DNA of 6,305 nucleotides from an uncultured Desulfobulbaceae bacterium (GCA_947260045.1 CAMYOP010000170.1:1-6305), one strand, 5' to 3'; shown: positions 1-6,304, counted from the first letter of the stretch. The notes: generated by a model from the sequence alone, not told the origin. Numbers and translations: made by a program.

Positions 1-2
1 CC

Positions 3-122
3 ATGCGTCAGCCTCTTTGCGCAAAATCACTTTCAGAACGCCGCTCAAGGTCAGGTAAAAAAAGAGGCTTGCCAGAAAATCTGAAGAAAGCTATTGCGGC
101 AAGAACAAAGAATAAAATTTAA
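3..122 (+). CDS. Possible 3' end of an upstream gene, product unknown (partial)
   Basis: This frame is open from the left edge to a TAA at 120-122 and encodes about 39 residues ending in a strongly basic tail (KKRGLPENLKKAIAARTKNKI). It is the longest open frame at this edge; the other two plus frames stop at 56-58 and 82-84. A basic, lysine-rich C-terminus is common in nucleic-acid-binding proteins, but I do not recognise the family. The ATG at 3-5 lies at the window edge and is probably internal. The stop sits 54 nt before murI, so the gene could be its upstream operon partner. It could also be non-coding; the short length gives little support either way. Confidence 0.3.
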   Translation: MRQPLCAKSLSERRSRSGKKRGLPENLKKAIAARTKNKI

Positions 123-176
123 TTTTTCCAAGACTTAAACCCTCTCAACCATTTTCGCACCAAGGTTTTTATACGC

Positions 177-965
177 ATGATCGGCATCTTTGATTCCGGT
201 GTAGGCGGCATGACTGTTGCTCGAGCAATAGAAAAATTATGCCCGGGCTATCCTCTTGTTTATTTTGGGGACATTGCTCACACCCCATATGGCTCAAAAA
301 GCATTGATACAATTACCAGATATTCAATGCGAAACTGTGATTTTCTACTGGAGCAGGGGGCTCAGATAATAGTTATTGCCTGCAATTCTGCATCCAGTAC
401 TTCATCAGATGCTCTTAGAAAAAAATATGACGTGCCAATTATTGATGTCATTACTCCAGCAACAGAAAAAGCTGCTGCAATCAGCCGCAACAAAAGAGTG
501 GGAGTGATAGGGACCAGGGCAACAATTAATTCCACCATCTACGAAAAGCGTATTAAGAAAATTCTCCCCGAGAGCAAAGTGTACAGCCAGTCATGCCCTC
601 TGCTTGTTCCACTTGTGGAAGAGGGATGGCTGTCCAAACGTGAAACAAAAATGATTTTACGAAGATATCTTTACCCCCTTCGTTTAAAAAAAATAGATAC
701 CTTAGTGTTAGGCTGTACTCACTATCCACTCCTGAAAGATCTTATTCAACCAAGAATGGGACAACGGGTAAACCTGATTGACTCATCTGTTGAGGCTGCC
801 CTGTTTCTCCAGAAATACTTAACGGGCATGCCGGACCTAAGAAACAAAATAACGCAACATGATGGCCCGAGTAAATTTTTCGTATCCGACTTAACCACCC
901 CGGTCCAGGATCTTGCATCCAAGATTTTTTGCCGGAACATCCATCTTGAGAAAATCAATGTGTAA
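177..965 (+). CDS. murI: Glutamate racemase
   Basis: Cytoplasmic, cofactor-independent enzyme that interconverts L- and D-glutamate and so supplies D-Glu for the peptidoglycan stem peptide. The 262-residue length is normal for the family. Visible hallmarks are the N-terminal FDSGVGG (residues 5-11, with D6-S7 at the active site), GDIAHTPYGSKS (31-42), the first catalytic cysteine in ACNSAS (C69), VGVIGTRATI (108-117), CPLLVPLVEEGW (140-151) and the second catalytic cysteine in GCTHYPLL (C180, followed by H182). Both catalytic Cys residues are present, so the enzyme should be active. Residue 33 is Ile where many homologues have Thr (GDTAH), a mild change. The start at 177 is supported by the immediate MIGIFDSG N-terminus; a weak AAGG lies 11 nt upstream (162-165). 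Its last 8 nt overlap the start of lolA, suggesting translational coupling. Confidence 0.96.
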   Translation: MIGIFDSGVGGMTVARAIEKLCPGYPLVYFGDIAHTPYGSKSIDTITRYSMRNCDFLLEQGAQIIVIACNSASSTSSDALRKKYDVPIIDVITPATEKAAAISRNKRVGVIGTRATINSTIYEKRIKKILPESKVYSQSCPLLVPLVEEGWLSKRETKMILRRYLYPLRLKKIDTLVLGCTHYPLLKDLIQPRMGQRVNLIDSSVEAALFLQKYLTGMPDLRNKITQHDGPSKFFVSDLTTPVQDLASKIFCRNIHLEKINV

Positions 966-1710
966 AAAAAAATATATCCAGAATATTGTTCTCTGTTTTA
1001 TTTGTACAATCATTCTTCTTAGCGTAAATAAAACATCCCATGCTAATCCTGAAGAAAAAACTCCCGATCAAGTTGCCATTGAATTGCAGCAGATATATTC
1101 CAGCTTCACAAGTCTCCAATTTGATTTTAGCCAAGTTACAGATTCCGGTGGTAGAGAACGCCATGGAAATGGCAACGCTATCTTCTTTCGACCAGAAGAG
1201 GCAGTTTCTGAAAAAAATGATGCTCTCAACCAAAAACGCAAGCCGAGTATCATGCGTTGGAACTATTCTCAACCAGACATGCAGGTCATCATAAATGATG
1301 GTGAAAAAATTTCGATATACACTGAAAAAGACAAGCAATTGCTGATAACAAGTGCAGAGGAGATGGAATCGGATATTACGTATGCATTTTTATCAGGAGC
1401 AAGAAATCCACTTGAAGACTTTAAAAGCGATTATCCTGATGCCAGGTTTCATTTTAAAATTCCAGGTGTTAAACTTGATACTATTCAGCTGACACCCCGA
1501 TTGCCACATTCACAGGTCAAGGCTGTACACATTTGGTATGATGCCCAGATGATTATACGCAAATTAATCATTGAAGATCATTTTGAAACAACAACCCAAC
1601 TGACTTTTTCAAACATTATACTTAATGATCTCAAAGAGAAAGAGCAGGCTATTGTCGATACTTTTATACGTTTTAGCCCTCCTGAAGGGACTGAAATAAT
1701 TTCCCAATAA
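958..1710 (+). CDS. lolA: Outer-membrane lipoprotein carrier protein LolA
   Basis: Periplasmic chaperone that takes lipoproteins released by the LolCDE transporter and carries them to the outer membrane. The 250-residue product has a signal peptide: basic start (MCKKK), hydrophobic stretch at about residues 9-23, and a likely signal peptidase I site at SHA-N (29/30), with no lipobox. The mature part follows the LolA pattern: helix QIYSSFTSLQFDFSQ (45-59), the RP pair at 78-79 matching the functionally important Arg43 of E. coli LolA, MRWNYSQP (99-106), a VIINDGEKISIY strand pair, and a C-terminal IRFSPPEGTEI. A charged insertion of about 17 residues (about 80-97) separates RP from the conserved RW. 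I chose ATG 958 because it gives a compact signal peptide; an in-frame ATG at 913 would add 15 residues inside murI. It overlaps murI by 8 nt (ATGTGTAA) and is followed 10 nt later by the radical SAM gene. Confidence 0.88.
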   Translation: MCKKKYIQNIVLCFICTIILLSVNKTSHANPEEKTPDQVAIELQQIYSSFTSLQFDFSQVTDSGGRERHGNGNAIFFRPEEAVSEKNDALNQKRKPSIMRWNYSQPDMQVIINDGEKISIYTEKDKQLLITSAEEMESDITYAFLSGARNPLEDFKSDYPDARFHFKIPGVKLDTIQLTPRLPHSQVKAVHIWYDAQMIIRKLIIEDHFETTTQLTFSNIILNDLKEKEQAIVDTFIRFSPPEGTEIISQ

Positions 1711-1720
1711 TATTTCAATC

Positions 1721-3505
1721 ATGCGGCTTGTTCTCATCTCAATGCCCTGGGCGATTTTTAATCGCCCTTCCATCCAACTCGGAGCACTCAAAAGCTTTCT
1801 CAATACCAAGTCGGATGAAATTTTAGCTACGAACCTCCACCCTTACCTTGATATTGCCAATATCCTTGGCACAGAACCATACAGAATCATATCTGAAAAC
1901 AATTGGGCAGGCGAAGCTCTTTATTCAGGCCTGCTCTTTCCTGAACAAAAAAAACACGCTGAGGAAGTTTTTACAAAAAGCCTTAATAACACTGCCAGAA
2001 AAAACATTCCAGAATACGCTGAGCTCCTTTTTCACCTTCAGTCCCATATGGAAAAATGGCTTTTACAGCACGATTTTTCCTCTTTTGACCTGCTTGGTTT
2101 TTCCGTCTGTTTCAGTCAGTTGCTCCCAAGCATTTATGCTGCTCAATCTATCAAAAAACAACTACCAGATATTCCAATTGTTTTTGGTGGCTCCACCTGT
2201 ACCCCTGAAACATCTTTATCCCTACTCCAGGCTTTCCCTTCCATTGATTATATTATTACTGGGGAAGGAGAAAACCCGTTACTGGGACTTTGTAAGCATA
2301 TCCTAGGCAACAAAACAGAGCCAGGAGCTAACGTTCTGACAAGAAAAAATCTCTCTTACTTAAACAGCAATCAAGAAATCAAAGACCTGAATCACCTGCC
2401 AGTTCCCAACTATGATGAATACTTTACAGCGTTGAAGGAACAAAAGTTTGATTTTATCCCTGTTGTACCGATTGAATTTTCCAGAGGCTGCTGGTGGAAT
2501 AAATGTACTTTTTGCAACCTCAACCTACAGTGGCAAGGATATCGGTACAAAAAGAGTAAGCGAATGCTCAAAGAGTACGATGTATTAAAAAACAGATACC
2601 AAAGCCTTGATTTTACATTTACAGATAATGCCCTTCCTCCAAAAGAAAGTGCACTATTCTTTGACAACTTAGCCAAGAAACCCTCAACGCCAAACTTTTT
2701 TGCTGAAATACGTGTTCTGCCAAAACGTGAATCCTACGCTCACTACAGGGCTGGCGGATTAAAATCTGTGCAAGTGGGAATTGAAGCACTTTCAAATTCT
2801 CTGCTGGACCGTATGAAAAAAGGTGTTAGCGCCTTGGAAAATATTGCGGCAATGCGACATGCAACAGAATCGGGTATTGTACTGGAAGGCAACCTCATAC
2901 TTGAATTTCCTGGAAGCACGGAAAATGAAATTACAGAAACACTCAGAGCTCTTGAAGCAGTACTTCCCTTTAATCCTTTAAAAGGAGCTTCTTTTTTTCT
3001 CGGAATGGGAAGCCCTGTTTCCTGCTCACCTGGACAGTATAATATTAAAAGCGTGCACCAACACCCTTATAACAGCAAACTCTACCCAGATAGTATTTTA
3101 AGAAACCTGAAGCTGTTAATCCAGTCATATCGTGGTGATCGTTCCAAGCAACGGCAGTTATGGCAACCTGTTCGCAAAAAATTGCAGTTATGGGCAGAAT
3201 TTCATGCCAAACGACCAGACAAAACTGTTCCACCTCTTAGTTACAGAGACGGAGAAACCTTCTTAATCATCCGCCAGGAGCAGCTTACTGGAAAAGTTCT
3301 CCATCATCGTCTCCGTGGAATGTCCAGGAAAATATACCTGGCATGCCAGGAGATCATTTCGAAAAAAGAGTTGCTAGCAGAATTTAACTCGATTAAAAGG
3401 GAACAGATTTTCTCTTTTCTAAACGATCTAGAGTCAAAACACCTTGTTTTTACAAACAAAGAACATGTTTTGGCACTCGCAGTCAAAAATATACAGAAAG
3501 ACTGA
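1721..3505 (+). CDS. Cobalamin-binding-type radical SAM protein, related to RiPP C-methyltransferases
   Basis: A 594-residue protein resembling the RiPP maturation radical SAM protein 1 family, whose members use cobalamin and an iron-sulfur cluster to methylate unactivated carbons in ribosomal peptides. The N-terminus (SMPWAIFNRPSIQLGALK, 7-24) is typical of it. A B12-binding-like Rossmann region spans about 120-195 (FDLLGFS, IVFGGS at 153-158, GEGE at 181-184) without DxHxxG, as in many base-off B12 radical SAM enzymes. LPVPNYDEYF (226-235) leads into the radical SAM core: SRGCWWNKCTFCNLN, with cysteines 257, 262 and 265 (CX4CX2C), then FTDN (300-303) and VGIEALS (352-358). The C-terminal part, about 500-594, ends in a winged-helix-like domain with LALAV, as in relatives. 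Ten nt separate it from lolA, suggesting cotranscription, and no Shine-Dalgarno precedes it. Family membership is clear; substrate and methyl transfer are inferred. No precursor peptide is visible nearby. Confidence 0.82.
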   Translation: MRLVLISMPWAIFNRPSIQLGALKSFLNTKSDEILATNLHPYLDIANILGTEPYRIISENNWAGEALYSGLLFPEQKKHAEEVFTKSLNNTARKNIPEYAELLFHLQSHMEKWLLQHDFSSFDLLGFSVCFSQLLPSIYAAQSIKKQLPDIPIVFGGSTCTPETSLSLLQAFPSIDYIITGEGENPLLGLCKHILGNKTEPGANVLTRKNLSYLNSNQEIKDLNHLPVPNYDEYFTALKEQKFDFIPVVPIEFSRGCWWNKCTFCNLNLQWQGYRYKKSKRMLKEYDVLKNRYQSLDFTFTDNALPPKESALFFDNLAKKPSTPNFFAEIRVLPKRESYAHYRAGGLKSVQVGIEALSNSLLDRMKKGVSALENIAAMRHATESGIVLEGNLILEFPGSTENEITETLRALEAVLPFNPLKGASFFLGMGSPVSCSPGQYNIKSVHQHPYNSKLYPDSILRNLKLLIQSYRGDRSKQRQLWQPVRKKLQLWAEFHAKRPDKTVPPLSYRDGETFLIIRQEQLTGKVLHHRLRGMSRKIYLACQEIISKKELLAEFNSIKREQIFSFLNDLESKHLVFTNKEHVLALAVKNIQKD

Positions 3506-3511
3506 TACTTT

Positions 3512-3538
3512 TTTACTTTACGAGTATTTTTCTACACT
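3512..3538 (+). promoter_or_regulatory. Weak candidate promoter ahead of the S1-domain gene
   Basis: The 70-nt gap between the radical SAM stop and the S1-domain start is very AT-rich and pyrimidine-rich. TTTACT (3512-3517) and TACACT (3533-3538) each match 4 of 6 bases of the sigma-70 -35 and -10 consensus, with a short 15-nt spacer. That is a poor match and could be chance, but no terminator separates the two genes, so the S1 gene may be served by read-through, by a promoter here, or both. Confidence 0.22.
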
Positions 3539-3575
3539 TTTTCATTCCACTCAACCTCTACGACATTTGATTATT

Positions 3576-4736
3576 ATGACTGAAGATAGCTTTGAAGACC
3601 TTTTCCAAGATAAAACCATACAACAAAAACCTCTTCAGCCTGGCGACAAACTAAACGCTACGGTTGCGTCAATCAGCGGAGACAACATCTTTCTTGATAT
3701 TGGCGGAAAAAGCGAAGGTGTATTAAATGCTTCTGAACTTCGTAATGCAGAAGGTGAGCTCGAACTTACAACTGGTGACACAGTAACGGTCTTCCTCCTT
3801 ACCATGCGTGGCGGAGAAATTACCTTCACAACTAAACTTGGCTCCGGCCATAGCAATCTCCATGAGCTTGAGGCAGCTTTTTCATCCTCCATCCCTGTTG
3901 AGGGGAAGGTTGTGAAAGAAGTGAAAGGTGGTTTTGAAATTAACATTGCCGGGCAACGAGCTTTCTGTCCTTATTCCCAGATGGGCCTTCGACGTGTTGA
4001 GGATCCTGAAGAGTACCTGGAGCAGTCTCTTTCTTTCAAGATTATCGAGTTTGGCAATCGCGGCCGCAATATTATTGTCTCAGCTCGAGCGCTTCTTGAG
4101 GAAAAAAGGGAAGAAGAAAAACAACTTCTCCAGGAGACACTGAGTGAAAACATGCAGGTTAAGGGAGTGGTTACCTCCATTCGTGATTTTGGAGCCTTTG
4201 TTGACATAGGCGGCGTTGATGGACTTATTCCCATGGGTGAGCTAGCTTGGGGACAGGTTGATCGCGCCGAAGACATCCTGGAGCAAGGACAAGAGGTGGA
4301 AGTACTTGTCCAGAAACTGGACTGGGAAAATGATCGTATCTCTTTATCACTGAAAAAGACCACAGAAAGTCCATGGACTAAAGCACAGGACGAATTTCCA
4401 GAGGGCTCTGTGCATCAGGGAACAATTTCACGACTGACAAAATTTGGTGCATTTGTCAGCCTGAAGCCAGGATTGGATGGCCTGTTGCATATCTCAAAGC
4501 TAGGTGATGGCAAGCGTATAATGCATCCGCGTGAAGCTGTGGAAGCTGGTCAGTTAATCAGTGTCAGGGTGGAAAAAATAGATGTGGAAGCGCAAAAAAT
4601 CTCACTTACTCCCGAAGATTACAAGGAATCAGGTAAGGAGGTTGATCATTCATACAAGGAGAAAATGAAATCCACTCCAAAATCCTTTGGCACCCTGGGT
4701 GATCTTCTCCAAAAGCAGCTTTTAAAAAAGAAATAA
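3576..4736 (+). CDS. S1 RNA-binding-domain protein, four S1 repeats (RpsA-like)
   Basis: A 386-residue protein made of four S1 (OB-fold) RNA-binding repeats: about residues 23-90, 105-172, 193-262 and 280-350. Repeats 3 and 4 are the most canonical, with VTSIRDFGAFVDIGG and ISRLTKFGAFVSLKPG followed by DGLIP and DGLLHISKL; repeats 1 and 2 are more diverged. A charged, probably helical linker (about 173-191, EEKREEEK) joins repeats 2 and 3. E. coli ribosomal protein S1 has six repeats, so this resembles the shorter four-repeat S1-like proteins such as B. subtilis YpfD. It is expected to bind mRNA or ribosomes in the cytoplasm, but whether it is the main S1 of this organism cannot be told here. 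I chose ATG 3576 because the acidic MTEDSFEDLF start is S1-like; an in-frame extension to 3444 would overlap the radical SAM gene. No Shine-Dalgarno is visible. Confidence 0.9.
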   Translation: MTEDSFEDLFQDKTIQQKPLQPGDKLNATVASISGDNIFLDIGGKSEGVLNASELRNAEGELELTTGDTVTVFLLTMRGGEITFTTKLGSGHSNLHELEAAFSSSIPVEGKVVKEVKGGFEINIAGQRAFCPYSQMGLRRVEDPEEYLEQSLSFKIIEFGNRGRNIIVSARALLEEKREEEKQLLQETLSENMQVKGVVTSIRDFGAFVDIGGVDGLIPMGELAWGQVDRAEDILEQGQEVEVLVQKLDWENDRISLSLKKTTESPWTKAQDEFPEGSVHQGTISRLTKFGAFVSLKPGLDGLLHISKLGDGKRIMHPREAVEAGQLISVRVEKIDVEAQKISLTPEDYKESGKEVDHSYKEKMKSTPKSFGTLGDLLQKQLLKKK

Positions 4737-4761
4737 GGTAACAGGCTTTAAAGCTGTTGCC
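4724..4761 (-). terminator. Intrinsic terminator of the remA-gmk-rlmB run, overlapping both flanking genes
   Basis: On the minus strand, a hairpin at 4761-4737 has an 8-bp outer stem (GGCAACAG pairing with CTGTTACC, one G-T wobble), a one-base bulge, two more pairs and a small AT loop. It is followed directly by TTATTTCTTTTTT (4736-4724). Hairpin plus T-tract is the form of a Rho-independent terminator. The rlmB stop codon (4748-4750) lies in the top of the hairpin, and the T-tract is the complement of the last codons of the S1-domain gene. On the plus strand the same hairpin follows the S1 stop but has no T-tract after it, so it should work mainly for the minus strand. Confidence 0.7.
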
Positions 4762-5548
4762 GTAACACCTCAAACATTATCACAGCTGCCGCTGCCGAAG
4801 CGTTAAGGGAGTTAAAATCTGCCTGCATGGGGATGGTCACAAAATGATCACATTGCTTTTGAACAAGCGGCCTGATGCCTTTACTTTCTCCACCAATGAC
4901 GATACACACTGGCCCAGAAAAGTCACAGTCATAAATAGATACGGCTTTTTTATCCACAACCGTGCCATATACCCAGAAGCCCTGTTCCTTTAACACCTTA
5001 AGAGCCTCACTCAAATTAACTACCAAGGCAACTGGCAATTGAGCAAGAGCACCTGAGGCAACTTTGGCCACGGTACCGCTCAGCGGTGCACTTCTTTCTC
5101 GCGTCAGTATTGCCCCTGTAAAACCAGAAGCCAGAGCGGAACGAAGAATTGCGCCCAGATTATGGGGATCCTGGATTGAGTCCAAAACCAGTAATCTTGG
5201 AGACTCACCTGCTTTTGACTTTTTAGTTATGGTAAGTAATTCTTCTAAACTCAGAGAGCTTACGCTGCTTAAACGTCCGACAACTCCCTGATGCCGACAT
5301 GATGGCCCAACATTGAGTCGGTCTTCATTAACAAAACGTAACTTCACGTCCCCTGCACGGGCTTTATCGATAATCTCCTGCAGCTTAGGACTGTTTTTTC
5401 CTTTTAAAACAGATAATTCCGAAAATCCACGTGGATTATGAGACAACATCTCCAAAACAGCATTGAGCCCCCACACCATATCATCTTGAGTGGAAGGATT
5501 CTGGACTTGCATAGCTCTCTTTTTTGGAGGTTGTTCGCGTTTAGCCAT
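4748..5548 (-). CDS. rlmB: 23S rRNA (guanosine-2'-O-)-methyltransferase RlmB, TrmH/SpoU family
   Basis: SPOUT-class methyltransferase that uses S-adenosylmethionine. E. coli RlmB methylates the 2'-O of G2251 in the peptidyl-transferase P-loop of 23S rRNA. The 266-residue product has the substrate-binding N-terminal domain from VWGLNAVLEML (about 25-35) to HQGVVGRL, then the catalytic knotted domain with three SPOUT motifs: LDSIQDPHNLGAILRSA (motif 1), VIGGESKGIRPL (motif 2) and IPM followed by SLNASAAAAVIMFE (motif 3). It has about 23 residues of basic, polar N-terminal sequence before the position where E. coli RlmB begins. The start at 5548 has no Shine-Dalgarno and a pyrimidine-rich leader; a second ATG at 5512 follows a purine run (AAGAGAG, close to the start codon) and could be the true start. 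It lies 26 nt after gmk. Family certain; exact target guanosine inferred. Confidence 0.92.
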   Translation of the reverse strand: MAKREQPPKKRAMQVQNPSTQDDMVWGLNAVLEMLSHNPRGFSELSVLKGKNSPKLQEIIDKARAGDVKLRFVNEDRLNVGPSCRHQGVVGRLSSVSSLSLEELLTITKKSKAGESPRLLVLDSIQDPHNLGAILRSALASGFTGAILTRERSAPLSGTVAKVASGALAQLPVALVVNLSEALKVLKEQGFWVYGTVVDKKAVSIYDCDFSGPVCIVIGGESKGIRPLVQKQCDHFVTIPMQADFNSLNASAAAAVIMFEVLRQQL

Positions 5549-5574
5549 AATAAAAGAAAAAGACAGGTAGAAAA

Positions 5575-6183
5575 TTAAAAATTAATCTGAAGAGGCATAC
5601 CACTAAAATTGCGCCTTTTTCTGCTTCTCTCTGCAATAATTATGGAAGATAAAATCGCCACAGCCTGCTCAAGCCTATCGTTGATAATCAAATATTCATA
5701 TTCAGTAGCAGCTGATAATTCTTCCTGCGCATTTGCAAGCCGCAAAGCTAGTGCCTCTGGGCTCTCTGTCCCTCTTTTTCGCAAACGATTTTCAAGCTCC
5801 TGTAATGTAGGAGGAGCAATGAAGACCGAAACAGCATCTATCACTTTTCGGATTTGCCGAGCACCCTGCACATCTATATCAAGAACAACATCAAGCCCTG
5901 CCTCAAGCTGCTCTTCAACGCCGCTTCGACTGGTCCCGTAATAATTGCCATGTACTTCTGCCCACTCAAAAAAGCCACCGTTTTGCCCGTCACGAATTTT
6001 GAAAAAATCTTCCACCGTGACAAAATGATAATCTTTTCCAGAAACCTCTCCTGGGCGAGGTGCCCGGGTGGTGTGTGATACAGAAAATTCAAGACCTGGC
6101 ACGTTTGCCATAACTTTTTTTAAAACAGTACTTTTTCCACCACCGGACGGGGCTGACAATATGTAGACAGTACCCTTATTCAT
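5575..6183 (-). CDS. gmk: Guanylate kinase
   Basis: Cytoplasmic enzyme that phosphorylates GMP (and dGMP) with ATP to GDP, an essential step in guanine nucleotide supply. The 202-residue length is normal. The P-loop is SAPSGGGKST (10-19), with K17 for ATP phosphates. GMP-binding elements are SVSHTTRAPRPGE (34-46, including S36, R40 and R43), the Tyr in KDYHF (Y52), FFEWAEVHGNYYGTS (71-85; E73, Y82, T84) and VVLDIDVQGARQIRK. The lid region carries RLRKRGTESPE followed by RLANAQEE. All key residues are present. The start at 6183 overlaps the remA stop by 8 nt (ATGAATAA), and a weak GGA lies 8 nt upstream, so translation is probably coupled to remA. Confidence 0.96.
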   Translation of the reverse strand: MNKGTVYILSAPSGGGKSTVLKKVMANVPGLEFSVSHTTRAPRPGEVSGKDYHFVTVEDFFKIRDGQNGGFFEWAEVHGNYYGTSRSGVEEQLEAGLDVVLDIDVQGARQIRKVIDAVSVFIAPPTLQELENRLRKRGTESPEALALRLANAQEELSAATEYEYLIINDRLEQAVAILSSIIIAERSRKRRNFSGMPLQINF

Positions 6184-6304
6184 TTAAACTTTCCGCTACG
6201 CTTTCCTGGCTCGTTAACATTTCAGGTATTCCACGTTGCTGTGATATTGCAGCAAAACGCTGATTGATAGTCTCGGGTTGAACAGATGAAAGGACAAGAT
6301 GGCC
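6176..6304 (-). CDS. remA: RemA/DUF370 family protein, C-terminal part (runs off the right edge)
   Basis: The last 42 codons of a minus-strand gene, read from the right edge to a TAA at 6178-6176. The peptide begins GHLVLSSVQPETINQRF, which matches the conserved C-terminus of the RemA/YlzA (DUF370) family (typically DSDHVILSAVQPETVA). In Bacillus RemA is a DNA-binding regulator of biofilm matrix genes; in deltaproteobacteria the family is commonly found just upstream of gmk, as here, with no settled role. The tail after RF (AAISQQRGIPEMLTSQESV...) is longer and more polar than in short Bacillus members. Its stop overlaps the gmk start. The 5' part of the gene lies outside the window. Confidence 0.8.
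   Translation of the reverse strand, partial: GHLVLSSVQPETINQRFAAISQQRGIPEMLTSQESVAESLNE

Noticed and set aside
1..176. Promoter ahead of murI
   Set aside because: TAAAAT (113-118) has no -35 at acceptable spacing; TTGCCA (69-74) has no matching -10. Not supportable.
913..957. Longer lolA start giving a 265-residue product
   Set aside because: The 15 extra residues lie wholly inside murI and add nothing typical of a signal peptide; ATG 958 gives a standard short basic n-region.
955..1338. Minus-strand open frame of 127 codons opposite lolA
   Set aside because: It lies fully opposite a convincing gene and its translation shows no recognisable domain; most likely a shadow frame.
3324..3350. 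Alternating inverted repeats CCAGG...CCTGG...CCAGG inside the radical SAM gene
   Set aside because: Short 5-bp arms within coding sequence and no T-tract; probably chance, although two alternative small hairpins could form.
3444..3575. N-terminal extension of the S1-domain gene by 44 residues
   Set aside because: It overlaps the radical SAM coding end in another frame and is not S1-like; the acidic start at 3576 suits the family.
3506..3575. RiPP precursor peptide next to the radical SAM gene
   Set aside because: The downstream gap is too short and has no leader-core ORF; the upstream gap to lolA is only 10 nt.
3971..4363. Minus-strand open frame of 130 codons opposite the S1-domain gene
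   Set aside because: Serine-rich, low-complexity translation typical of the complement of an acidic, Glu-rich gene.
4737..4761. Hairpin as a terminator for the plus-strand S1 gene
   Set aside because: The plus strand after the hairpin reads GTAACACCTC, with no T-tract, so it does not fit an intrinsic terminator in that direction.
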